Below, in pieces: positions 43,635 through 51,444 of a stretch of DNA of 64,000 nt. The stretch's first letter is position 1; the number at the start of each line of letters is the position of its first letter. Source of the stretch: an uncultured Lachnospiraceae bacterium (GTDB taxonomy: Bacteria; Bacillota; Clostridia; Lachnospirales; Lachnospiraceae). Both the position numbers and the translations under genes were made by a program. The stretch covers positions 18,973 to 82,972 of the forward strand of contig CAJUEX010000011.1 of assembly GCA_910585715.1 (NCBI GenBank), in the 5' to 3' direction. A model generated the notes under the pieces. It searched no databases and had not been told where the DNA came from. It saw nothing but the letters and a program-made list of their open reading frames with translations.

Positions 43635-45089
43635 TTACACTCCCTTCAACACATTCAGTCTTTCTATACTGGCATCCTCCGGTCCCGTCATGGAGCAGCC
43701 TTTCTTTTTGGCATACTGTATATATTGGATAATCTGCTCCGTAATCCGCTCGCCGGGAGCAATAATGGGAATGCCAGGGGGATAACACATGACAAACTCG
43801 CTGCAGATTCTTCCTGCCGCCTCCTGCAGGACTACGGATTCTTTTTCTGCATAAAATGCCTCCTGTGGGGTCACCTCCACCATAGGTTCAATATATTCCT
43901 GTGTCAAAAGCCCTGCCTTATCTCTTTTATAACGGCGCTTTACTTCTGCCAGAGCGCTTACAAGCCGTTCCACATCCTGCTTTCTGTCTCCTACGGAAAT
44001 ATAGGCAAGAATATTGCCGAAATCTCCAAATTCAATCTGGATGTCATATTCATCTCTTAAAATATCATAAACCTCAATCCCTGCAAGTCCTATGTCCAGC
44101 GTATTAATGGAAAGCTTGGTCACGTCAAAGTCATAAACGCTGCTGCCGTTTATCAGCTCTCTGGAATAAGCATAATAATCCCCAATCTGATTGATTTCCG
44201 CTCTGGCATATTCCGCAAGCTCCACCACCCTTGCATATTCTTCCTTTCCCCTAAGGGCAAGGTTTCTTCTGGAAATATCCAGACTGGATAATAACAGATA
44301 GGAACCGCTTGTAGTCTGGGTCAGGTTGATAATCTGCCTTGCATAGCCTGCATTGATGTCCGGCCCCGCCAGCAAGAAGGAGCTCTGGGTCAGGCTGCCT
44401 CCCGACTTATGCATGCTCACTGCCGCCATGTCCGCTCCTGCCTTCATGGCACAAACAGGAAGATTTTCCCCAAAATACAGATGAGTTCCGTGAGCCTCGT
44501 CTGCAAGCACCTTCATGCCATGGCTGTGGGCAAGCTTTACGATAGCGGACAAATCGGAACAGATTCCGTAATAAGTGGGATTATTCACAAGAACCGCCAC
44601 TGCATCCGAATTCTCTAAAATAGCCTGCTCCACCTGGGCAGTTTCCATTCCAAGGGAAATGCCAAGGCGCTGATTCACCTGCGGGTTTACATAAACCGGT
44701 TTTGCCCCGCATAATACCAGCGCGTTGATAACGCTTCTATGGACATTTCTGGGAAGAATGATTTTATCCCCCCGTTTGCATACTGTCAAAACCATGCTTT
44801 GGACGGAAGAGGTAGTCCCTCCCACCATAAGAAAGGCTTCCGCCGCTCCAAAGGCTTCTGCCGCCAGCTTTTCCGCTTCCCGTATAACCGAAACAGGATG
44901 GCAGAGATTGTCCAAAGGCTTCATGGAATTTACATCAAGGCCTACACATTGTTCACCCAGAAGCCGCACCAGTTCCGGGTTTCCTCTTCCTCTTTTGTGT
45001 CCGGGCACGTCAAAAGGCACTACCCTCATTTTGCGAAACCGCTCCAATGCCTCAAAAATCGGGGCATCCTTTTGGGAATATTGTCCCAT
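43635..45089 (-). CDS. speA: Arginine decarboxylase, biosynthetic aspartate-aminotransferase-fold type
   Basis: 484 residues, the Bacillus SpeA/YaaO length rather than the 700-residue acid-inducible form. PLP Lys is in AVSMHKSGGSLTQ (about 220-232); LADEAHGTHLYFG and FDVPGHKRGRGNPEL are family signatures, and PPGIPIIAPGE sits near the C-terminus. Substrate assignment to arginine is inferred from the adjacent agmatinase; lysine or ornithine cannot be excluded by sequence alone. The gene begins one base after the speD stop. Confidence 0.92.
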   Translation of the reverse strand: MGQYSQKDAPIFEALERFRKMRVVPFDVPGHKRGRGNPELVRLLGEQCVGLDVNSMKPLDNLCHPVSVIREAEKLAAEAFGAAEAFLMVGGTTSSVQSMVLTVCKRGDKIILPRNVHRSVINALVLCGAKPVYVNPQVNQRLGISLGMETAQVEQAILENSDAVAVLVNNPTYYGICSDLSAIVKLAHSHGMKVLADEAHGTHLYFGENLPVCAMKAGADMAAVSMHKSGGSLTQSSFLLAGPDINAGYARQIINLTQTTSGSYLLLSSLDISRRNLALRGKEEYARVVELAEYARAEINQIGDYYAYSRELINGSSVYDFDVTKLSINTLDIGLAGIEVYDILRDEYDIQIEFGDFGNILAYISVGDRKQDVERLVSALAEVKRRYKRDKAGLLTQEYIEPMVEVTPQEAFYAEKESVVLQEAAGRICSEFVMCYPPGIPIIAPGERITEQIIQYIQYAKKKGCSMTGPEDASIERLNVLKGV

Positions 45090-45090
45090 G

Positions 45091-45861
45091 CTATCTATCT
45101 CCTTCCTGCCGTTGTTCCCCGGTAAAAATCTCCATCATTTCCTTTTGCAGACTCTCTTCGATTTCCCTTTTTGTTTCCGGCGGAATCTCATCCACGTCCG
45201 TTTTAAACAAATAATCCTGCAGCTTCCTCTCCTTTAACAGCATTTTCGTATGGAAGATATTTGCCTTTTCCAGATTAATATCCACAATCTCATATTTTTG
45301 CAGTATTTCTTCATCTATAAAGTTCTGGATAGAAGATATTTTATGGTCCATAAACAGTTTTTTGCCGGATACATCTCTTGTAAATCCTCTTACTCGGTAA
45401 TCCATGGTAATGATGTCCGAATCAAAGGAACGAATCAGATAATCCAGCGTGGAAAGCGGGGTGATTTTCCCGCATGTCTCCACATCGATATCCACCCGGA
45501 AAGTGGCAAGGCAGTTTTCCGGATGATATTCCGGATATGTATGGACTGTTACATGACTTTTATCTAAATGGGCTACTATCGTATCTCCCATAGGCACCAT
45601 GGAATCCTCTGCAATAAGAATCGTCACACTTGCCCCCTGTGGGTCATAATCCTGTCTGGAAATATTTAAAATCTTTGCTCCTATCATTTCCACCACGTCA
45701 ACCAGTATCTTCGTAAGGCGCTCTGAATTGTATTCCTGGTCGATATAAGAAATGTAATCCATCTGTTCTGCAAAGGTCTTTGCATAGCATACATCATATA
45801 TATTAAAGCTTAGGGACTTGGTCAGATTATTGAAACCGTATAATTTTAATTTACCTTCCAT
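45091..45861 (-). CDS. speD: S-adenosylmethionine decarboxylase (E. coli SpeD-like class)
   Basis: About 256 residues. The self-cleavage site is within LDKSHVTVHTYPEYHPEN, with the KS bond as in E. coli SpeD, giving a pyruvoyl enzyme. It provides the aminopropyl donor for SpeE. The ATG at 45859-45861 has AAAGGAAG upstream; the longer frame has no site and adds a sequence not found in the family. First gene of speD-speA-speE-speB. Confidence 0.93.
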   Translation of the reverse strand: MEGKLKLYGFNNLTKSLSFNIYDVCYAKTFAEQMDYISYIDQEYNSERLTKILVDVVEMIGAKILNISRQDYDPQGASVTILIAEDSMVPMGDTIVAHLDKSHVTVHTYPEYHPENCLATFRVDIDVETCGKITPLSTLDYLIRSFDSDIITMDYRVRGFTRDVSGKKLFMDHKISSIQNFIDEEILQKYEIVDINLEKANIFHTKMLLKERKLQDYLFKTDVDEIPPETKREIEESLQKEMMEIFTGEQRQEGDR

Positions 45862-46403
45862 GGGCTCTTCCTTTCTGGCATTTTCCGCAAAGTCAAAGCC
45901 CCACAGCAAACAGTGGGACAGCATCCTGAAACTCATAAAGGGACTGGATATTTGACCCTGACAGCATTCGGCAGACAGCTATGCAGGCATGGCTGCTTTC
46001 CTCTTTGTCCGCAGAAATAAAAAACGCAGATAAATGGCTTTCACAACCTTTACCTGCGTAACGCTTCATCTGACAATTTTTCAAAATTCATACGGAAATA
46101 TGACATTTCCTTTAATTCCGTATATAGTATTGAAGTAAAAACAGATTATGACCAGAGTCTATATAGCAAATATATTACTTTTACTACTCTTATTGACCGT
46201 TTCACAAGTTTTGTGCACTGTATGTACACGGGTTATGAAGTAACCAACTTATAAAATTTGAGCTTTTAACTCAATCAATAAGGAAACCAATGAACAAAAT
46301 CTGTTTCCATACGTGTTTTAATATAGCATAGGATGAAGGTTCTGTCAATGAATCTGGAAATTTTCTTTGCTGTATTTCTTTGCTTATCTCTTTGCTTCCC
46401 TTT
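45862..46403 (-). promoter_or_regulatory. Leader region of the polyamine operon with hairpin and internal terminator
   Basis: A 540-base stretch without a convincing gene. On the minus strand a hairpin at 46090-46123 (ATACGGAAT / ATTTCCGTAT) is followed by an intrinsic terminator at 46014-46059, then about 150 bases to speD. The terminator could end the rloAB transcript or act as an attenuator for speD. No known riboswitch consensus was recognised. Confidence 0.5.
46014..46059 (-). terminator. Intrinsic terminator upstream of speD
   Basis: Minus-strand stem ACGCAGGTAAA / TTTATCTGCGT (one mismatch) followed immediately by TTTTTTATTT. Confidence 0.75.
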
Positions 46404-47273
46404 TCAATTGACCGCTTTCAAAAATTCAATCAATTTCCATAAATTGCAACCAATACTATTTACTAATTTTTCTTCATCTCCTTCAAACATTTTTGCTCTA
46501 TCGGATGCCTGAAAGACATATGGCAGATAATTCTTTTGAAAATGGATATTTCCCTTTCCATGATGTGCTTTATCTGAAACTTCTTTGCTGATGAACGTAT
46601 GATGTTTTGAAACCTTTTCATTTTTCAGAATTTCATCAAATCGGTCTTTATACTCTTCTTTGACATCCGATAAATGTAATAAAAGCCAGAATTCAAAACA
46701 GGGATTGCTAATATAACAATTATACTTATTTTCTTTGCAATGCCTGATACATTCACACATATTTTCTTCCGAATGAGCAGCCATATCCCTATCAATTAAG
46801 ACCCCAAATTCATCTCCCTCATTTTTATACGTATTCAAATACTTCCTATAATTTATATCATATCCTATCTTCCTCAAATCTGTTACAAACTCATTTCTCT
46901 CCTTTTTTGTCAACTTCTCCGGACAATCTATATACTTTTTTATAAAATCTTCCCCATATGATTCAATAAACTCCTCTGGGATTTCATCAATCATCTTTTC
47001 ATTTCCCAGTTTTCTTAAACGCAAATATTCTTCTAATAATTCCAATACATATTTAGGTGCACTATTTGTATCCCTGCTGCTTCTTTTTAATATTTCAACA
47101 TCCACTTTTTTGTTAATTCCCAATTGCGCCCTATACCTTGAAAGTCCTTCAAAATATTCTTTTTCCGTTACATTCCCTTCTACAGACAGATAAAATATTT
47201 TTTGTGCTTCTATTTTTTCATCCTCTGTTTCTCTTTCATAATTGGCAGAGGTTAATCGAAATCTATTCTTCAT
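46404..47273 (-). CDS. rloB: RloB-like protein (AbiLii-type partner), TOPRIM-like
   Basis: About 289 residues. Conserved features are LSVEGNVTEKEYFEGL (first acidic residue), VLIDRDMAAHSEEN (D-x-D) and ISNPCFEFWLLLHLSD, the signature set of RloB/DUF4276-like proteins with a TOPRIM-type metal site. It is predicted to be a nuclease-like effector of an abortive-infection system. The ATG at 47271-47273 with a perfect GGAGGT site inside the rloA end is chosen; the two genes overlap by 11 bases. The longer frame overlaps rloA further and is unlikely. Confidence 0.82.
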   Translation of the reverse strand: MKNRFRLTSANYERETEDEKIEAQKIFYLSVEGNVTEKEYFEGLSRYRAQLGINKKVDVEILKRSSRDTNSAPKYVLELLEEYLRLRKLGNEKMIDEIPEEFIESYGEDFIKKYIDCPEKLTKKERNEFVTDLRKIGYDINYRKYLNTYKNEGDEFGVLIDRDMAAHSEENMCECIRHCKENKYNCYISNPCFEFWLLLHLSDVKEEYKDRFDEILKNEKVSKHHTFISKEVSDKAHHGKGNIHFQKNYLPYVFQASDRAKMFEGDEEKLVNSIGCNLWKLIEFLKAVN

Positions 47274-48642
47274 CAAATACCTCCATGGGCAGAAAACTCT
47301 CATCAAATACAGGAATTGCCCCATATCGTCCAATTAAATATTCCTTTTCTATTTTCTTATCAAACCGCTCCTTATATCTGCTTAAAGAATATAATTCAGA
47401 ACTATGATCATCTTTACGCTCCACAAACCAGATTTCATCCTGACGCAGAAGTTCCAGGTCAAGCAAATTAGAATCGTGTGTAGTGACAATTAACTGACAG
47501 GAGTTGTCTGATAAAGACTGATAAAACATCTTTAGAAATCTTTTAGTCAGATTCGTATGAAGGCTCCTGTCTATTTCATCAATAAAAATCACACTCTTTT
47601 TTCTGTTCAAAAATAAAACCGGAATTAAATCAAACAATCTTCTTGTACCATCTGATTCATCCAGATATTCAAATAAATCTTCCTGATTTCCATGATTTAA
47701 CAACATTTTGTAATACACTATATTGCCGTTTTCTCCTTTTCTCAGCACATATATTTTTTGATTGATACGAAGCATGATTGGTTCATTTTTAATATCATTG
47801 GAAATTTCTATTTTTATTTTTTCAGCCTCTTCCCTTGGAACATTTTGAAGCACTTTATCAAAATCCATTTCCTGTTCCTGTCCTTTAATCTCTTCAATCC
47901 CTGTATCAAAAAAGGACATAACACTGCCAAAAAACCTCTTTAATTCCTCATCAGAAACAACATCATTCAACGCAGCATATTTTGATGTGGGAAATATGAC
48001 AACAATATTTTGAAACCACTCATATACTGCCACAATATCTGTGAATATCCTGCTTTTATCATTCACCCTTGCAGCAATATCACTTAATATGGTTTTTTTC
48101 TTAAGCGAATCGGATATTCCTTCGCCAAAATCCTCCAGGTAAATATTCATCCTTGCATTTTCATCAGCATTTTCATATTCTATCTCTGTATCAACATGAT
48201 TGATTCCTTCTTCATCAACTTCTCTGTTAAAAATAAAAACTTCTTCTCCCTTATTATTGATTTTTATCAGCCATTCAGCAAGTATTTCTTTTGTATTATA
48301 CGAAAGTGCAAATCCATAACAATATTCCGTTTCATTTATTATCATTCTATATTCAAAAACACCTGGTTTGGAATACATTTCCCCGTCAATGCGAAAATAT
48401 TTCTTATCAACGCTTACGTGATCCAGCCCATTTAAGATAATATTTTTAGAAAAATGTACTGCTTTTACAAAATTGCTCTTTCCTCCGGCATTTGCTCCAA
48501 ACACCAGCGCACTCTTTAACAATTTTCTTGCTCCTTTAATAGTGACATGCTCCTTGTGTCTGGCTACTTTACTTGCTACCATAGAAAGCTTTTGCTCATT
48601 TTTAAATGACTTATAATTACTTACCGAAAATCCTACTAACAT
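47263..48642 (-). CDS. rloA: RloA/AbiLi-like AAA (ABC-class) ATPase
   Basis: 459 residues. N-terminal FSVSNYKSFKNEQKLSM, Walker A FGANAGGKSN (about 48-57), signature-like region SDGTRRLFDLIPVL, Walker B VIFIDEIDRSLH and TTHDSNLLD. These place it with OLD/RloA-type ATPases paired with RloB. Such pairs are known in phage resistance (AbiL) and near type I restriction loci; no restriction genes are here. It has a strong promoter of its own (48682-48710). Role in defence is inference from family. Confidence 0.88.
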   Translation of the reverse strand: MLVGFSVSNYKSFKNEQKLSMVASKVARHKEHVTIKGARKLLKSALVFGANAGGKSNFVKAVHFSKNIILNGLDHVSVDKKYFRIDGEMYSKPGVFEYRMIINETEYCYGFALSYNTKEILAEWLIKINNKGEEVFIFNREVDEEGINHVDTEIEYENADENARMNIYLEDFGEGISDSLKKKTILSDIAARVNDKSRIFTDIVAVYEWFQNIVVIFPTSKYAALNDVVSDEELKRFFGSVMSFFDTGIEEIKGQEQEMDFDKVLQNVPREEAEKIKIEISNDIKNEPIMLRINQKIYVLRKGENGNIVYYKMLLNHGNQEDLFEYLDESDGTRRLFDLIPVLFLNRKKSVIFIDEIDRSLHTNLTKRFLKMFYQSLSDNSCQLIVTTHDSNLLDLELLRQDEIWFVERKDDHSSELYSLSRYKERFDKKIEKEYLIGRYGAIPVFDESFLPMEVFDEE

Positions 48643-48681
48643 ATTTGTTATTTTCCTTTTCTATTTTATATTATATTGTTT

Positions 48682-48710
48682 ATAATATTGTGATTTTTCC
48701 ACTTTGTCAA
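48682..48710 (-). promoter_or_regulatory. Promoter of rloA-rloB
   Basis: Minus-strand -35 TTGACA (48705-48710), 17-bp spacer, -10 TATTAT (48682-48687), about 40 bases before the ATG. It faces away from the CIRCE promoter. Confidence 0.85.
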
Positions 48711-48781
48711 CCTTCACGCTTGTATTATTCCAATTTTCCGCAGTGTCATTTATTTTTTGTTGTGATTTTTTCACTTTTTAT

Positions 48782-48850
48782 TTGACATCACTTTATATTA
48801 GTGCTAATATAAATCCAGAAGGATTAGCACTCATCTCATGAGGTTGCTAA
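48782..48850 (+). promoter_or_regulatory. Promoter with CIRCE (HrcA) operator
   Basis: -35 TTGACA (48782-48787), 17-bp spacer, -10 TAATAT (48805-48810). Just downstream lies TTAGCACTC-N9-GGTTGCTAA (48824-48850): the left half is a perfect CIRCE half, the right half matches GAGTGCTAA at 7 of 9. A separate 18-bp palindrome TATATTAGTGCTAATATA (48794-48811) covers the -10 and contains another GTGCTAA. The position is right for repression by HrcA. Confidence 0.82.
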
Positions 48851-48883
48851 TAAAAAAGAAAAGGCAGCCATAGAATGACCACC

Positions 48884-48970
48884 CTTTCAAAATGAATATG
48901 CATATCGCAAATTCAAAGTCGCATTTGAATAGTAACACAAAATCTTAGAAAGTGCAATTCATTTTGAAAG
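48884..48970 (+). promoter_or_regulatory. Structured 5' leader: 14-bp long-range stem
   Basis: CTTTCAAAATGAAT (48884-48897) and ATTCATTTTGAAAG (48957-48970) are perfectly complementary and enclose a second hairpin ATTCAAA-GTCGCA-TTTGAAT. The structure ends about 20 bases before the ribosome site of the first small gene. Confidence 0.75.
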
Positions 48971-49007
48971 TTATATCCTTCTAATCACAAGAAAGGAGGA
49001 AATGAAT

Positions 49008-49265
49008 ATGAGTTTCGATGGTGCTGTTATCAAGGAGCAAGGTGTTACATTCGCTATTGCAGTTGTAAAACCATATATCCTTCACAGTTCGGACAAAGAA
49101 AAGGTTCGCGCCAGCTATGCAAGAGTTTTCGGCAATATGCCAATTATTCTTATGGCACAAAACTCCCATGGTATCCCGACCTATGACGGCAGGCGTGATA
49201 TTGTAAACTTTCTTGCAGGTATCCATCCTGCAAGAATACCATGGAACCGTTATACTGTATCTTAA
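49008..49265 (+). CDS. Small conserved protein of a CIRCE-controlled operon
   Basis: 85 residues. MSFDGAVIKEQGVTFAIAVVKPYILHSS... has no signal peptide or membrane helix and no domain I recognise; it is a mixed alpha/beta, slightly basic protein with a FGNMPIILMAQNSHGIPTYDG segment. ATG at 49008 is chosen because AGGAGG lies 8 bases upstream; the ATG at 49002 would have only two bases. First gene after the CIRCE promoter and structured leader; the DUF2188 gene follows by 23 bases. Function unknown, heat or stress control inferred. Confidence 0.8.
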   Translation: MSFDGAVIKEQGVTFAIAVVKPYILHSSDKEKVRASYARVFGNMPIILMAQNSHGIPTYDGRRDIVNFLAGIHPARIPWNRYTVS

Positions 49266-49288
49266 TATTCCAGAAAGGATGATTTTTT

Positions 49289-49516
49289 ATGGCAGAACAA
49301 CATGTAGTCCCACACAATAATCAATGGCAGGTAAAAACGGCCGGAGCCGAAAAAGCTACCAAAACTTTGAACACCCAGAAGGAAGCAACTAATTATGCAA
49401 GAAAAATTGCCATAAATCAACAAACAGAAGTTGTTATTCATGGCAGAAATGGCAGGATTCGTGACAAGGACAGTTATGGGAATGACCCATGTCCTGCAAA
49501 AGACACAAAGTTTTAA
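49289..49516 (+). CDS. DUF2188-family small protein
   Basis: 75 residues. HVVPHNNQWQVKTAGAEKAT and a later VVIHGRNGRIRDKDSYGNDP match the DUF2188 pattern (W-x-V-K-x-x-G...A and H-x-x-x-G-x-I-x-x-x-D-SYG-DP). Function unknown in the family. Site AAAGGA 10 bases upstream. Second gene of the CIRCE operon; an intrinsic terminator follows after 23 bases. Confidence 0.88.
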   Translation: MAEQHVVPHNNQWQVKTAGAEKATKTLNTQKEATNYARKIAINQQTEVVIHGRNGRIRDKDSYGNDPCPAKDTKF

Positions 49517-49539
49517 ACTTAAATTCTTATTTTATTTAA

Positions 49540-49570
49540 GCGGTCAGTATATATCTGATCGCTTTCTTTT
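49540..49570 (+). terminator. Intrinsic terminator of the CIRCE operon
   Basis: GCGGTCAG / CTGATCGC stem (one G-T pair) around TATATAT, then TTTCTTTT. Confidence 0.85.
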
Positions 49571-49642
49571 AAAAAAATCTTCAACTCATATGCATAACTC
49601 CCCTGCTATCCACACATACTACCCATGAAAGGACGGTGCCCT

Positions 49643-49795
49643 ATGGATTCTAAAAACACAACCAAAACTACCGATTACAAGACCCCCTCAAATTCTTACG
49701 ATGACGGAAACATCCCCAAAGAAGACCTTCCGGGAAAGAACGTGATTCCTGATGAGGTTCCCAGAAAGGACGGTCCGGGCGGAGAAGGGAAATAA
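49643..49795 (+). CDS. 50-residue hydrophilic protein
   Basis: ATG at 49643 with AAAGGA about 10 bases upstream. The protein starts MDSKNTTKTTDYKTPSNSY and continues rich in Asp, Lys, Pro and Gly, ending GPGGEGK; it is likely disordered. It lies after the CIRCE operon terminator and is convergent with the MATE gene, 17 bases away. Real but of unknown function; could also be read at low level from the operon upstream. Confidence 0.6.
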   Translation: MDSKNTTKTTDYKTPSNSYDDGNIPKEDLPGKNVIPDEVPRKDGPGGEGK

Positions 49796-49812
49796 TTCCC
49801 TTTTCCGCTTTT

Positions 49813-51144
49813 TTATTTCCTGCGTCCCATACTTTTTTTCATCGCCACACATCCCACCACATCCGCTAACATCCATCCAACGGGAATTGCCCACCAGATT
49901 CCATACACTCCGATTTGCGCAACAGGAGCCAGTACATAAGCAAGCAGCACCCTTGTGCCCAGAGAAATCACCGTGAGCACAATGGACATTTCCGGTCTTC
50001 CCATCCCCCGGAAATAACCATACAGCAAAAACAGCAAACCAATCCCAAAATAACAGGCTCCTTCAATGCGCAGATATCCAGTTCCTATGGCTATGATTTC
50101 CAGTTCCCCTTTTGGAAGAAAGGCGCCCATCAGCCAGGGGGATGTTATGTAAACAAAAACAGATATCAACAGACAAAACATACACGATACGCCAATAGCC
50201 CATTTTGTTCCCTGCTTCAGCCTTTCTGTTTTACTGGCGCCGTAATTTTGCGAAATAAACAGGGAATAGGCATTTGCAAATTCCTGGGCAGGCATGTAAG
50301 CCAGCGTATCGATTTTCACTGCCGCCGCAAAAGCTGCCATAACTACATTTCCAAAACTGTTTACCAACCCCTGTATCATCAGGATTCCAAAATTCATAAC
50401 AGACTGCTGGATACAGGCTGCTAACGAAAACCGTACTACTTCCCACAGGGACTTTCTGCTAAGAACTGCCCGCCTGCCTGCCGGTCTTAGCTTTGGATGA
50501 AACAGCACCGTATAAAATCCGATTCCCGCACCGGAAAATATCTGCGCCAGCACAGTTGCCATGGCTGCTCCCTTTATGCCCCATGAAAAAACTGCAACGA
50601 ACAGCAAATCCAGTACAATATTCAGTACTGCTGCCGCCGCCAGAAAATATAAGGGCGTAAGAGAGTCTCCCACTGCCCTTAACAGATAAGCAAAATAATT
50701 ATATAAAAAAACAAAGAAAATCCCCCATAAAACAAGCCACACATACTCCCGCATCATCCCATAAACCGATTGGGGAACCTTTAACAGCTTTAAAATCACA
50801 TCAATTCCCACAAATGCCGCTCCGTTTAAAAGCACCGTAATCATGCAGATAAAAAGAAAAGCAGATGTATTTGCCTTCTGAAAGCTTTCTTCCTGATTTT
50901 TCCCAAAATAAAAGGAAAACAGAGAACCGCTTCCCATACACAGTCCAATCAGCACAGAGGTCAGAAATGTCATCAATGTATAAGCGGAACCTACTGCCGC
51001 CAGCGCATCCGGTCCCAGAAACCGTCCCACAATCAAGCTGTCCGCTATGTTATAGCATTGCTGCAGCAGGTTTCCCAAAATCATGGGAGCTGCAAAAAAC
51101 AGCATGGTCTTTATCACATTTCCTCTTGTTAAATCCTTTTGCAT
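49813..51144 (-). CDS. MATE-family multidrug efflux transporter
   Basis: 443 residues, twelve predicted membrane helices in two bundles. The N-terminus FFAAPMILGNLLQQCYNIADSLIVGRFLG and the second-half counterpart (VRFSLAACIQQSVMNFGI) are typical of the DinF/NorM group. It exchanges cations for drugs or metabolites across the membrane. It has a long GC-rich leader. Complete; the substrate is unknown. Confidence 0.93.
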   Translation of the reverse strand: MQKDLTRGNVIKTMLFFAAPMILGNLLQQCYNIADSLIVGRFLGPDALAAVGSAYTLMTFLTSVLIGLCMGSGSLFSFYFGKNQEESFQKANTSAFLFICMITVLLNGAAFVGIDVILKLLKVPQSVYGMMREYVWLVLWGIFFVFLYNYFAYLLRAVGDSLTPLYFLAAAAVLNIVLDLLFVAVFSWGIKGAAMATVLAQIFSGAGIGFYTVLFHPKLRPAGRRAVLSRKSLWEVVRFSLAACIQQSVMNFGILMIQGLVNSFGNVVMAAFAAAVKIDTLAYMPAQEFANAYSLFISQNYGASKTERLKQGTKWAIGVSCMFCLLISVFVYITSPWLMGAFLPKGELEIIAIGTGYLRIEGACYFGIGLLFLLYGYFRGMGRPEMSIVLTVISLGTRVLLAYVLAPVAQIGVYGIWWAIPVGWMLADVVGCVAMKKSMGRRK

Positions 51145-51444
51145 TGTTTCTTCTCCATATAAAAAGTGAAAGCCCCCGCTGCAGGCAGCTGAGCATCAAA
51201 CTTGATACGCCCCAGAGGGGGCGGGGTATCCGGTCCTTGCAGCAATCACCAAATGCTTACACGCAATCACCTGACTCGTTGCTTGCGGAAATAAAAAGAA
51301 TTTGAATTGCGGCTTTAAAAACAAACACTTAAACACCTGATATACTGTACTGACATGCTTATAATCAAACCAACCGCTCCGCCTCCCTCCTCCGCCTTAC
51401 AGAGTGACGATATATTTTGCACCGTCAGTTGAAAGGCGGACATG
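51145..51444 (-). promoter_or_regulatory. Leader of the MATE gene with GC-rich hairpins and a direct repeat
   Basis: On the minus strand: a direct repeat GGTGATTGC (twice, 51244-51275 region), a strong hairpin GATAC-CCCGCCCC-CTCT-GGGGCG-GTATC-like (51204-51230), and CTGCA / TGCAG flanks. GGGGGC (51172-51177) before TTTCACTTTTT could instead pair with GCCCCC of the hairpin, giving alternative folds. It does not match the riboswitch consensus sequences I know (ykkC, mini-ykkC, yjdF, preQ1, SAM). Confidence 0.45.

Noticed and set aside
45893..46084. Possible leader peptide or small gene before speD
   Set aside because: The frame crosses the intrinsic terminator at 46014-46059 and has no good ribosome site; codon content is not protein-like.
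45862..46403. SAM riboswitch upstream of speD
   Set aside because: The conserved SAM-I blocks (including the GAGGGA region) were not found; only a hairpin and terminator are present.
48981..49226. Minus-strand gene opposite the CIRCE operon
   Set aside because: It is the complement of the first small gene; the plus strand has promoter, CIRCE, ribosome site and terminator.
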